Part shown: one piece after another, positions 15,961 through 25,057 of the stretch | How the letters are laid out: the number at the start of each line of letters is the position of its first letter | Position numbering within the stretch: position 1 is the stretch's first letter | From: an uncultured Fusobacterium sp. | Lineage (GTDB): Bacteria > Fusobacteriota > Fusobacteriia > Fusobacteriales > Fusobacteriaceae | Assembly (NCBI RefSeq): GCF_905200055.1 | Contig: NZ_CAJKIS010000017.1 | Coordinates: 1-46,798 of the forward strand | Length of the DNA: 46,798 bases | Reading direction: 5' to 3' | Position numbers and translations under genes: made by a program | The notes under the pieces: model-generated | Database searches by the model: none | What the model was told of the DNA's origin: nothing | The model's input: the letters and a program-made list of their open reading frames with translations, nothing else

Positions 15961-17502
15961 CTAAACTATTGGAGCTTTTATTCCAAGCTCATCACAGAAT
16001 CCCTTTATAGTTTTATCTATCTCTTTTTCCTCTTCAGCAAGTTTTTCAATCTTACTTACTATCTCATCAAGGTTGATCTCTTCCTCTTCCTCAAAAGTAT
16101 CAACATATCTAGGGATATTTAAGTTATAATCATTCTCTTCTATCTCTTTCATAGATACTTTTTTAGAGTATTTATCAATCTCTTTTCTCTCTCTATAAGT
16201 ATTAACTATCTTTTCAACATCTTCATCTCTTAGATAGTTTTGATTTTTAGATTTTTCAAAGTCATTTGATCCATCTATAAATAGAATATCATCTTCAGCC
16301 TTTCTATTTTTCTTGATAACTATAATACAAGTAGGGATTGAAGTTCCATAGAATATATTTGCAGGAAGTCCAATAATTGCGTCTATATAGTTCTTCTCTT
16401 TTAGTAAGTATTTTCTAATTACTCCCTCACTTGCTCCTCTAAATAGCACTCCATGAGGAACTATAACTGCCATTGTACCCTCATTATCTAATTGATAGAT
16501 CATATGTTGAATAAATGCAAAGTCTGCCTTAGAGCTTGGAGCTAACTTACCATAAGAAGCAAATCTCTCATCAGAAAGAAAACTATCATTAGCACTCCAT
16601 TTTTGAGAAAATGGAGGATTTGCTACTACTATATCAAATCTTTTATCTAAATGTTGAGGATCTTCTAAAGTATCTCCTTGTTTAATTTCAAAGTCATTGA
16701 ATTTAACTCCATGAAGTATCATATTCATACGAGCTAGGTTATATGTAGTAGTATTTAATTCTTGTCCGTAGAAACTAGCTACATTAGTAAATTTAGAAAT
16801 TTTTAAAAGTAGTGATCCTGATCCACAAGTTGGATCATAAGCAGATCTAACTTTTTCTTTTCCAGTAGTTGTAATCATAGCTAGAAGTTTAGAAGCTTGA
16901 GCAGGTGTATAGAACTCTCCTGCCTTTTTCCCTGCATTACTTGCAAATTGTCCTATCAAATACTCATAGGCATTTCCTAGCACGTCCATTTCTGTATCTT
17001 CAAAATTAAAGTTAATATCATTAAGATGTTTGATAACCTCTGAAATCATCTTATTTTTATCTTCAACAGTTTTTCCAAGCTTTAATGATGTTAAGTCAAC
17101 GTCACCAAATAGCCCTTCAAAGTCATCACTACTATCTTGTCCACTTGTTGAATCTTCTATATATTTAAGAGCAAGTCCTAGATCTTCTATAATAAACTCT
17201 CCATTTTTAGCCCTGTTGGCAAGAGTTCCAAAAAGATATTTAGGCTCTATAAAGTACCCAATACTATTAACACAGTATTCTCTTACTGCTTCAATATATT
17301 CCTCTTTTCCCTCAATATCAGCGAATTTCATTTCATCTTCAGCTAATATATCATTTCCAGTATTTTCTATTTTCTCTGATAAAAACTTAAAGAATATAAG
17401 CCCTAGAATGTAGTTTCTGAACTCATCAGCTCCCATATTCCCTCTAAGTTCATTAGCTATTGCCCACAATCTTTTTTCTAATTCTGCTTGATGTTCTGAC
17501 AT
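15961..17502 (-). CDS. hsdM: type I restriction-modification DNA methyltransferase subunit
   Basis: N6-adenine methyltransferase of the type I complex, 513 aa. An N-terminal helical domain (10-180) is followed by GEFYTP (about 195-200), the SAM-binding motif DPTCGSGSLLL (223-233) and the catalytic NPPF (295-298). Length is normal for HsdM. It follows hsdR in a single minus-strand operon with a 21-bp gap, and hsdS follows after 10 bp. No frameshift is seen, so modification is probably active. Confidence 0.96.
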   Translation of the reverse strand: MSEHQAELEKRLWAIANELRGNMGADEFRNYILGLIFFKFLSEKIENTGNDILAEDEMKFADIEGKEEYIEAVREYCVNSIGYFIEPKYLFGTLANRAKNGEFIIEDLGLALKYIEDSTSGQDSSDDFEGLFGDVDLTSLKLGKTVEDKNKMISEVIKHLNDINFNFEDTEMDVLGNAYEYLIGQFASNAGKKAGEFYTPAQASKLLAMITTTGKEKVRSAYDPTCGSGSLLLKISKFTNVASFYGQELNTTTYNLARMNMILHGVKFNDFEIKQGDTLEDPQHLDKRFDIVVANPPFSQKWSANDSFLSDERFASYGKLAPSSKADFAFIQHMIYQLDNEGTMAVIVPHGVLFRGASEGVIRKYLLKEKNYIDAIIGLPANIFYGTSIPTCIIVIKKNRKAEDDILFIDGSNDFEKSKNQNYLRDEDVEKIVNTYRERKEIDKYSKKVSMKEIEENDYNLNIPRYVDTFEEEEEINLDEIVSKIEKLAEEEKEIDKTIKGFCDELGIKAPIV

Positions 17503-17523
17503 ATTTCCTCCTAATTTATATGA

Positions 17524-20331
17524 TTACATACCAAAGAAATTAAACTTATCTAAGATATTTTCTATCTTATGTTGGATAGTTTTTATTCTTGAATTTAGCT
17601 TTAATGTACTTGGACTTTTAATAAAAGCATCTTTAATATCACCATAATTTGCTGTTCTTGAAGTAAACTCGCATTTTTCAATGATATTATTTACAGATTC
17701 AGCTTTTAGCTCCTCCTCTGCGATCATATCTTGAATAGCTTTTTCTTTCTCTTTTTTCAAAAATTCAGCTAGTCCATCTTCTACATCTTCTTTAGATTCA
17801 AAAGTTAAGATCTCTCTATTTTCTTGGATAAATCTTTCAAGAAGTTCCTTTTTATTTCTTAGAACTGGAGAGCTTTCCATAGTTTTAAGAATAAATTCAA
17901 CATCTTTAGCAAATGAAGCTTGATTACTATCCAAGTTTTTAAGTAAAGATACTATGTATGCTACATTAATACTATCTTTTTTAAGAAGCTCTATCTCAAA
18001 ATCTACCTCATCTATAATAGAAGTTTTAGTTCCGTCACTGCCTCTACTACCAACTAAAGTATCATACATATCTACATATTTGCTCTTGAATGATTCAAAC
18101 TCATCTTTACTAATATCCAAATCTTCAAAATCAAAGTTACTAAAAGTTTCAAGTCTATTTAAAACTCTTAGAATATTTTTGAAGATCTCTATGAAATTAA
18201 GCTTATTATCTTCAGTTTCTAATCTATCTACATCTTCAGAAGTATCAGCTAGATCTCTTAGTTTTTCTATGTACTGATTGATAATTCCTATGTACTCACT
18301 ATAATCTTTCATAAGTACAGTTTCAACAGCATTTTCATCAGAGAATAGCTTTATAGCTTCATCTGTTCTTTTCTTTAAGTTTCTAAAGCAAACTATATTC
18401 CCATGTTGCTTATTTACATTAAGGATTCTATTTGTTCTTGAATATGCTTGAATAAGTCCATGATATTTTAAGTTCTTATCCACATATAGAGTATTTAAGT
18501 ATTTACTGTCAAAACCTGTAAGGAACATATTTACTACCAGTAAAATATCTATTTTTCTCTCTTTGATTTTCTTTGAGATGTCCACAAAATAACTATTAAA
18601 TCCATTTTCTTGATTTAGATTGAAGTTATCTCCAAACATCTTGTTATAGTCTGCCACCATTTCATCAAGATACTCTCTTGGGTGTTTACACTCGTTCCCC
18701 TCTACTTCAAATGTTCCCTCATCATTTGCTAGATCAGAGTTAGCTTCATAAGTAAAGATTGAAGCTATCTTTAGATTTGTTCCTTTTTCCTTAAAGATCT
18801 TATAGTATTCTATTAAAGTATTAATATCACTAATAGCAAAAATACTTTGATACTCCCTATTGGAAGTTTTAGAGTTGTGATGTTCAAGGATAAAGTCCAC
18901 TATTTTCTCTAATCTTTGTCTATTTGAGAAGACTTCTTTAGTATCAATTCCATTCTCTATCATCTCATCAGGAGAGAGATCGTTCCCCTCTTTATCTTTT
19001 AAATTAAAAGTAGAGTAGTATTCAACAGAGAATCCAAGAACATTCTCATCATCTATAGCCTCTTTGATAGTATATTTATGTAGGCAATCATCAAATAGAT
19101 CTTTAGTAGTTCTGTATTTTATAGCATTATCAGCAAAAATTGGAGTTCCTGTGAATCCAAAAAACTGTTTGTTAGTGAAAAATTCATTGATCTTTGCATG
19201 AGTTTCACCAAATTGAGTTCTGTGGCACTCGTCAAAGATAAATACAATTCTTTTATCTTTAATCCTTTCCATTTGTTTCAAGTAGTGTGGCTTAGATATA
19301 GCATTATTTAGCTTTTGGATAGTTGTAACTATAATATTATAGTTGCTGCTTATCATCTGATCTACAAACTGCCCAGTATTATTTACATCACCAACAGCTC
19401 CTTTAGAAAAAGCATTAAACTCTTTAGATGTCTGATAATCTAAGTCTTTTCTATCAACACAGAAGATAACCTTATCAATTCCATTTAATGAAGAAAGGAT
19501 TTGACTAGCCTTAAATGAAGTAAGAGTTTTCCCACTTCCAGTAGTATGCCAAATATACCCATTTCTATTAGGATAGTTTTTTACTCTATCTATGATCTTT
19601 TCAACTGCATAGTATTGGTATGGACGAAGTATCATCAATGCTTTCATAGTTTCATTTGTTACTATATACTTTGTAAGCATATTCCCTAGATGTTTTTTAT
19701 CTAGGAATGTAGCAGCAAAGTCAGTTAATCTGTTTTTTTTCAAATTATATTCATCAGCCCAAGAGAAAGTAAAAGCATAGTTTAATTCACTATTATTAGA
19801 GAAATATCTTGTGTTCTCTTCATTACTGATTACAAATATTTGAATATATTGGAATAAAGCTTTATATGAATATGAGTGTCTTTGGTATCTTTGAACTTGG
19901 TAGAAAGCTTTTTTTAATCGAACACCACTCCTTTTAAGTTCTATTTGCACTAAAGGCAGCCCATTTACTAAGATAGTTACATCAAATCTATTCTCGTATA
20001 GCCCTTTAATAGTTATTTGATTAGTAACTTGAAATATATTATTTTCTACATTCTCTTTATCAATAAACTTAATATACTCTATCTTTCCATTTTCCTTTGG
20101 AAGTTCAAATTTATCTCTTAGTTTCTTAGATTTTTCAAAAATACTCCCCCCAGCTAGATGAGTAAGTATTTTAGTAAACTCTTCATTAGAGAATTTTATA
20201 TTATTAAACTTTTCAAGCTGCTTTCTAAAGTTCTCTAAAAGTGACTCTTCATCTTTAACATCAACAATTTCATATCCTTGATCTGAAAGCTGCTTTAATA
20301 GATTTTCTTCTAATTCCTTTTCAGAAATCAT
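17524..20331 (-). CDS. hsdR: type I restriction endonuclease subunit
   Basis: Cleaves and translocates DNA when the target is unmodified. 935 aa, full length. The PD-(D/E)xK nuclease is at the N-terminus (Asp117 in ENRFDVTI; Glu131 and Lys133 in QIELKRSG). The SF2 helicase motor has Walker A TTGSGKT (263-269), DECHRTQ (367-373) and FTGTPI. The C-terminal helical region binds HsdM. The ribosome site is an unusual GGGGGG run. It heads the hsdR-hsdM-hsdS operon. The order R-M-S and intact frames argue for a working system. Confidence 0.96.
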   Translation of the reverse strand: MISEKELEENLLKQLSDQGYEIVDVKDEESLLENFRKQLEKFNNIKFSNEEFTKILTHLAGGSIFEKSKKLRDKFELPKENGKIEYIKFIDKENVENNIFQVTNQITIKGLYENRFDVTILVNGLPLVQIELKRSGVRLKKAFYQVQRYQRHSYSYKALFQYIQIFVISNEENTRYFSNNSELNYAFTFSWADEYNLKKNRLTDFAATFLDKKHLGNMLTKYIVTNETMKALMILRPYQYYAVEKIIDRVKNYPNRNGYIWHTTGSGKTLTSFKASQILSSLNGIDKVIFCVDRKDLDYQTSKEFNAFSKGAVGDVNNTGQFVDQMISSNYNIIVTTIQKLNNAISKPHYLKQMERIKDKRIVFIFDECHRTQFGETHAKINEFFTNKQFFGFTGTPIFADNAIKYRTTKDLFDDCLHKYTIKEAIDDENVLGFSVEYYSTFNLKDKEGNDLSPDEMIENGIDTKEVFSNRQRLEKIVDFILEHHNSKTSNREYQSIFAISDINTLIEYYKIFKEKGTNLKIASIFTYEANSDLANDEGTFEVEGNECKHPREYLDEMVADYNKMFGDNFNLNQENGFNSYFVDISKKIKERKIDILLVVNMFLTGFDSKYLNTLYVDKNLKYHGLIQAYSRTNRILNVNKQHGNIVCFRNLKKRTDEAIKLFSDENAVETVLMKDYSEYIGIINQYIEKLRDLADTSEDVDRLETEDNKLNFIEIFKNILRVLNRLETFSNFDFEDLDISKDEFESFKSKYVDMYDTLVGSRGSDGTKTSIIDEVDFEIELLKKDSINVAYIVSLLKNLDSNQASFAKDVEFILKTMESSPVLRNKKELLERFIQENREILTFESKEDVEDGLAEFLKKEKEKAIQDMIAEEELKAESVNNIIEKCEFTSRTANYGDIKDAFIKSPSTLKLNSRIKTIQHKIENILDKFNFFGM

Positions 20332-20440
20332 AAACTTTCCCCCCTTTTTCCTTTAATCTATAGAGATAAAGCGATTAAAAGTTATATATTTTTATTTTAT
20401 CATACTTTGTATATAATAAAAAATATTTTTAAATAAAAAA

Positions 20441-20470
20441 AGCAAAAGTAATTACACCTTTGCTTTTTTA
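20441..20470 (-). terminator. terminator after niaR
   Basis: AGCAAAAG/CTTTGCT stem (20441-20448, 20458-20464) with T-rich flanks on both strands; on the minus strand it ends the nad operon. Confidence 0.8.
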
Positions 20471-20487
20471 TTTTTTACCCTTTTCTT

Positions 20488-20991
20488 TTATACTATATAC
20501 CCTTTCTCCCTTAACTCATCCTCTATCATATCCAAAACCTTTTCACTATCAGCTTGTACTGTGTGAAAATGTCTACCAGAAGTTAAGTTTTTCAAAGGTG
20601 TAGAACTTCCATTTTTTATCTTATCAATAAATTCCTTTACAGCTCTCCTATTATTAATCCCAAGTTCTGCTTTCAGATTTCCATATACCTCGTGTCTGAT
20701 AAAAACATCAACTACTATTCCACCTAAATCAACAATAGTATTTAACTCATCCTCTATCTGATCATCACTATGACAAGTATCAAAAACTCTAGTATAAAAA
20801 GCAGATTTTTGAAGAATATATCCCCTTGTAGTAGAAAATATATCATAATTTTCAGCTCTAAGAAGTGCTATATCCTGAACAATCACCTGTCTACTAACTC
20901 CATATCTCCTAGCAAGTTCTGTCCCTGAAATAGGCTCATTTATACTTTTTATTAGATTTATAATCTCATTACGTCTCTCTTTTCCAGTCAC
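20488..20991 (-). CDS. niaR: NiaR, niacin-responsive repressor of NAD synthesis
   Basis: A 167-aa regulator with an N-terminal HTH_11 domain (ISGTELARRYGVSRQVIVQDI, about 20-40) and a C-terminal 3H domain. The three conserved His are in DTCHSDD, FIRHEVYG and SGRHFHTV. This is the domain pair of NiaR/YrxA, which binds niacin and represses nad genes. The GTG start follows GGGAGAA. It is the last gene after nadA-nadB-nadC, so it probably represses its own operon through a site near the nadA promoter. Confidence 0.92.
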   Translation of the reverse strand: MTGKERRNEIINLIKSINEPISGTELARRYGVSRQVIVQDIALLRAENYDIFSTTRGYILQKSAFYTRVFDTCHSDDQIEDELNTIVDLGGIVVDVFIRHEVYGNLKAELGINNRRAVKEFIDKIKNGSSTPLKNLTSGRHFHTVQADSEKVLDMIEDELREKGYIV

Positions 20992-21009
20992 GACTAATTC
21001 TCCCTTTCC

Positions 21010-21861
21010 TTATAGCACACGAAGATTTTTTAGAGAAACATCAAGTATTGGAGCAGAGTGAGTTAAAGCTCCACTAGAAACATAATCCACCCCAGTATCT
21101 ATAATAGTTTGGATATTTTCCTTAGTTATATTACCAGAACACTCTGTTACAGCTTTACCTCTAGTTAATTTAACAGCCTCTTTCATCATCTCTGGAGTCA
21201 TATTATCTAGCATTATAATATCAGCTCCAGCATCTAGTGCCTCTTTTAACATATCTAAATTCTCAACTTCAACCTCAATTTTTCTCACAAATGGTGCATA
21301 TTCTTTTGCCATTTTTATTGCATTTGCAACTCCACCAGCAGCATCAATATGATTATCTTTTAGAAGTATTCCATCAGATAGATTATATCTATGGTTATTT
21401 CCTCCACCAACTTTTACTGCATATTTTTCAAATATCCTCATATTTGGTGTAGTTTTTCTTGTATCTAAAAGTTTAACTGAGCTACCTTCTAGTAATTTTA
21501 CCATATTATTAGTATAAGTTGCAATACCACTCATACGTTGTAAGTAATTTAGTGCAGTTCTCTCTCCAGAAAGTAAAACTCTTATATCCCCTTCAACTTC
21601 TCCAAGAAGATCACCTTTTTTAACTTTGTCACCATCTTTAAAATATAGCTTTGTTACAGTTTCTCTATCTAAAAGCTCAAATACCCTTTTAAAAATTTCA
21701 AGTCCTGCAATTACACCAGCTTGTTTACAAATAAGTTGAACAGTTCCAAGCTTTTTCTCTCTCATTACAGAGTTTGTAGTTATATCTTCACTTGAAATAT
21801 CCTCTTTTAATGCCATTAAAATAAGATCATCTATATTAACCCCAGCAGTAACTATATTCAT
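21010..21861 (-). CDS. nadC: nicotinate-nucleotide pyrophosphorylase
   Basis: Quinolinate phosphoribosyltransferase, converting quinolinate and PRPP to nicotinate mononucleotide. 283 aa, normal length. Signatures are SGERTALNYLQRMSGIAT, the substrate-binding LLDTRKTTPNMR, and KVGGGNNHRYNLSDGILLKDNHI. Its ATG shares one base with the nadB stop (TAATG), giving tight translational coupling. Confidence 0.96.
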   Translation of the reverse strand: MNIVTAGVNIDDLILMALKEDISSEDITTNSVMREKKLGTVQLICKQAGVIAGLEIFKRVFELLDRETVTKLYFKDGDKVKKGDLLGEVEGDIRVLLSGERTALNYLQRMSGIATYTNNMVKLLEGSSVKLLDTRKTTPNMRIFEKYAVKVGGGNNHRYNLSDGILLKDNHIDAAGGVANAIKMAKEYAPFVRKIEVEVENLDMLKEALDAGADIIMLDNMTPEMMKEAVKLTRGKAVTECSGNITKENIQTIIDTGVDYVSSGALTHSAPILDVSLKNLRVL

Positions 21862-23159
21862 TATGCTCTCTCCTTTTCTCCTCTATCTTTTTCTATCTCT
21901 TCTAAAACAATAGATCTATATTTTTCAAACAGAGATTTTTTATCATTGTATTTTCCTAAATCTATATTATAATCTATATTTGTAACCTCATCTTTATGAG
22001 CAACTATATCATTAGCAGCTCTCTCACCAAAAACTAAAGTTTCTAATAGTGAGTTACTTGCAAGACGGTTAGCTCCATGTACTCCGTTACAACTTGTTTC
22101 TCCAACTGCATATAGATGTTCCATAGAAGTTTTACTATTTAAGTCAACATCTATTCCCCCCATGAAGTAGTGTTGAGCAGGTACAACTGGTATACACTCT
22201 TTCTCTGGATCGTAACCTTCCTCTCTACATTTTTTTACAATATTTGGGAATCTCTTTGTAATATCTATACCCTTTTCAATAATAGGTCTCATATCCAACC
22301 AAACAAACTCTGTATTATCCTTAGCCATTTGCTTTCTTATAGCTGCTGTTAATCTATCTCTAGGAATAAGTTCATCTGTAAAACGCTCAAAATTTTTATC
22401 ATAAAGTAATGCCCCTTCTCCCCTTACAGATTCAGAAACTAGGAAACTTCTTCCCTTTTCCTTAGTAAACAGAGTTGTAGGGTGAATTTGAATATAGCTA
22501 ATATCCTTTAGTTTTACATTGTGTTCTGCTGCTATTGCAAGAGCATCTCCAGTAAGATGTGGGAAGTTTGTTGAGTGTTCATATACCCCACCAAGTCCCC
22601 CTGTTGCTAAAACTAAGTTTTTACAATAAACTGCTTGAACTTTTCCATCATCACTTTCAATAATTCCACCAACACACTTATTGTTATCACTTATAATATC
22701 CAAAAGAGTTGTATTAGTTAAAAGTGTTATATTTTTTTTCTTTAATACATGAGATAAAAGTTTTTGTGTAATCTCTTGTCCTGTAATATCATCGTGATAA
22801 GCTATACGAGGTTTTGAATGTGCTCCCTCACGAGTATAAAGCATCTCTCCATTTTTTGTAGCAAAATCTACATCATAACCAATTAATTGATTGATAGTAT
22901 CTCTTGATGAGTTAATCATTATCTCAACAGATTCTTTTTTATTTTTATAGTGTCCAGCCTTTAAAGTATCCTCAAAAAAGCTATCAAAATCATTTTCATC
23001 TCTTAAAACACAAATTCCACCTTGAGCTAAAAAAGAATCACTCTCTTCTAAAGTAGATTTTGTTATCATAAGAATATTCATATCTTCAGGTAAGTGAAGA
23101 GCTGTAAAGCATCCCCCTGCTCCTGTTCCTGCTATAATTACATCATAATTTTTATTCAT
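21861..23159 (-). CDS. nadB: L-aspartate oxidase
   Basis: FAD enzyme that oxidises aspartate to iminoaspartate; in anaerobes fumarate can be the acceptor. The FAD motif IIAGTGAGGCFTALHL is at the N-terminus. Conserved SFLAQGGICV, TGGLGGVYEHSTNF, the active-site RGEGALLYD and the C-terminal GETSCNGVHGANRLASNSLLE follow. ATG 23159 is preferred over 23165, which is only two bases from AGGAGA. The 432 aa are shorter than E. coli NadB (540) because the C-terminal helical extension is reduced, as is common in related bacteria. Confidence 0.95.
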   Translation of the reverse strand: MNKNYDVIIAGTGAGGCFTALHLPEDMNILMITKSTLEESDSFLAQGGICVLRDENDFDSFFEDTLKAGHYKNKKESVEIMINSSRDTINQLIGYDVDFATKNGEMLYTREGAHSKPRIAYHDDITGQEITQKLLSHVLKKKNITLLTNTTLLDIISDNNKCVGGIIESDDGKVQAVYCKNLVLATGGLGGVYEHSTNFPHLTGDALAIAAEHNVKLKDISYIQIHPTTLFTKEKGRSFLVSESVRGEGALLYDKNFERFTDELIPRDRLTAAIRKQMAKDNTEFVWLDMRPIIEKGIDITKRFPNIVKKCREEGYDPEKECIPVVPAQHYFMGGIDVDLNSKTSMEHLYAVGETSCNGVHGANRLASNSLLETLVFGERAANDIVAHKDEVTNIDYNIDLGKYNDKKSLFEKYRSIVLEEIEKDRGEKERA

Positions 23160-23174
23160 TTTCATTTCTCCTAT

Positions 23175-24080
23175 TTATTTAGAAAGCTCTAACATCTTTT
23201 CTAGTGGTTTATAAGCTTTTTCAATCTCATCTTTTGTCAATCTAACTTGAGGCTCATTAGTTTCAAATGCTTTTATAATTTTATCTAAACTTATTTTTTT
23301 CATATCTTTACATTGAAACTCTTTTGGCATATAGAATTTTTTATCTGGGTTATTTAATCTCAATTCATATAAAATCCCATCTTCAGTACTGATGATAAAC
23401 TCTTTATCACTACTATTTGCCACAGCTTTAATTATTCCAGATGTACTTCCTATATAATCAGCCAATTCAACTACCTCTTTTTGACACTCTGGATGTACCA
23501 TAACTTTAGCCTCTGGATGAAGTTCTTTTAATTTTAAAATATCCTCTTTAGTTACCTTAGCATGTATAGGGCAACATCCATCATTTAAAATAATATTTTT
23601 TTCTGGAACTTGAGTTGCCACATATCTACCTAGATGTTGATCTGGTATAAAGAATATATTCTTGTTTGGTAGATTTCTAACTATCTTTAAGGCATTTGCT
23701 GAAGTTACACATACATCAGAGTATGATTTTAGTTTTGCAGTTGAATTTACATAACAAACTACTGCTACATCTTCATTGTTAGCTCTAACCTCTTGTATCT
23801 TCTCAATACTTGCCATATGTGCCATTGGACAATCTGCCTCAGCATCTGGAAGAAGTACAGTTTTCTCTGGGTTAAGTATTTTTACACACTCTCCCATAAA
23901 TGAAACTCCACACATAACTATTACATCTTCTTTTAGCTCTCTAGCCTTTTCACTTAAAAAATATGAGTCCCCTATATAGTCAGCAACCTCTTGCACCTCT
24001 GGTTCTGTATAGTAATGTGCAAGAATTACACCATTTTTTTCTCTCTTTAATTCATTTATTCTCTCTATCTTTTTATTCAA
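23175..24080 (-). CDS. nadA: quinolinate synthase
   Basis: [4Fe-4S] enzyme condensing iminoaspartate with dihydroxyacetone phosphate. 301 aa, usual length. ILAHYYTEPEVQEVADYIGDS and CGVSFMGECVKIL are family blocks. Cluster cysteines lie in CGVSFMGE, VHPECQKE and EFQCKDMK. The start is TTG 24080 with GAGGGGAA in good position. It is the first gene of nadA-nadB-nadC-niaR. Confidence 0.95.
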   Translation of the reverse strand: MNKKIERINELKREKNGVILAHYYTEPEVQEVADYIGDSYFLSEKARELKEDVIVMCGVSFMGECVKILNPEKTVLLPDAEADCPMAHMASIEKIQEVRANNEDVAVVCYVNSTAKLKSYSDVCVTSANALKIVRNLPNKNIFFIPDQHLGRYVATQVPEKNIILNDGCCPIHAKVTKEDILKLKELHPEAKVMVHPECQKEVVELADYIGSTSGIIKAVANSSDKEFIISTEDGILYELRLNNPDKKFYMPKEFQCKDMKKISLDKIIKAFETNEPQVRLTKDEIEKAYKPLEKMLELSK

Positions 24081-24109
24081 GGTTCCCCTCCTGTATATAC
24101 AATAAATTT

Positions 24110-24128
24110 TACATCTGTCTTGTCACTA
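24110..24128 (-). promoter_or_regulatory. candidate NiaR operator at the nadA start point
   Basis: The minus strand reads TAGTGACAAGACAGATGTA at and just after the predicted start of transcription. Its place at +1 and its GACA/TGT elements make it a plausible repressor site. Matching to the real NiaR consensus was not possible here. Confidence 0.35.
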
Positions 24129-24134
24129 AATAAG

Positions 24135-24164
24135 AGTATAGCACATTAAAATATATTAAATCAA
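24135..24164 (-). promoter_or_regulatory. nadA operon promoter
   Basis: Minus strand: TTGATT (24164-24159), an 18-bp spacer, and an extended -10 TGCTATACT with hexamer TATACT at 24140-24135. It drives the four-gene nad operon. The opposing gene at 24245 starts on the other side. Confidence 0.65.
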
Positions 24165-24244
24165 GAGAATATTTTGGAAAAAATATATGAAAGTAGTATA
24201 ATACTATTGTAAATTTAATATATTAATATATAGGAAGTGAAAAG

Positions 24245-24955
24245 ATGAAAGTAGATGTTATACTTACAGCTGGAGAGATAAAAGCTGAAAAAATTAAGGA
24301 TAAAATTGTAGTAATTATTGATGTATTGAGGGCAACAAGTGTTATGGTAACAGCTATTGCCAATGGAGCAAAGGCAATATATCCATATAAAGATATAGAA
24401 AGTGTATTGGAAAATTGTAAAAAATCTGATTCGTATGTTTTAGGTGGAGAGAGAAAGGGGCTTAAAATAGAGGGATTTGATTTTGGAAACTCACCTCTTG
24501 AATATACAAAAGAGATGGTTAATGGCAAAGATGTGTTTATGACTACAAGCAATGGAACAAGAGCTATTGAAAGTTCTGCCAATGGTTCAAAAAAACTTTT
24601 TATAGCTTGTTTTTTAAATATTGAAAGTGTAGTTAATAAATTAATAGAAGAAAATCAAGATACAGTAATAATATGTTCTGGTACTAATGATGAGTTCTCT
24701 CTTGATGATGCTCTATGTGCTGGGGAGATTGTGAGAAGATTAGCTGAAAAAGTAAAAGATATTAAATTGAGTGATATTAGCTTAGGAGTTAAAATTATTG
24801 CTGAAAATTCAAAGGGAATAGAAAATACATTAACTGGAAGTAAGCATTTTGAATATCTAAAATCAATAGGTTTCTATGGAGATATGAATCATTGCTTTAG
24901 TGTAGATAAGTTTGATATTGTTCCTGAATATAGAGATGGTGTTATAAAGAATTAA
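24245..24955 (+). CDS. ComB-family 2-phosphosulfolactate phosphatase
   Basis: A 236-aa member of the ComB family, first known for removing phosphate from 2-phosphosulfolactate in coenzyme M synthesis. Family blocks are VVIIDVLRATSVMVTAIANGA, GGERKG...FDFGNSPLEY, TTSNGTRAI and CSGTNDEFSLDDALCAGEIV. No coenzyme M genes are near, and bacterial homologues are widespread, so the physiological substrate is probably different. Divergent from the nad operon; ribosome site AGGAAGTG. Confidence 0.8.
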   Translation: MKVDVILTAGEIKAEKIKDKIVVIIDVLRATSVMVTAIANGAKAIYPYKDIESVLENCKKSDSYVLGGERKGLKIEGFDFGNSPLEYTKEMVNGKDVFMTTSNGTRAIESSANGSKKLFIACFLNIESVVNKLIEENQDTVIICSGTNDEFSLDDALCAGEIVRRLAEKVKDIKLSDISLGVKIIAENSKGIENTLTGSKHFEYLKSIGFYGDMNHCFSVDKFDIVPEYRDGVIKN

Positions 24956-25057
24956 TCATATCTATGAAATTTTTTTCAAAAAAGTGAAAAAAATATATAC
25001 AAAAAATAAAAATTGATATATAATTGTATGTAAACACTTTTTTGTAAGGAGGATTTC

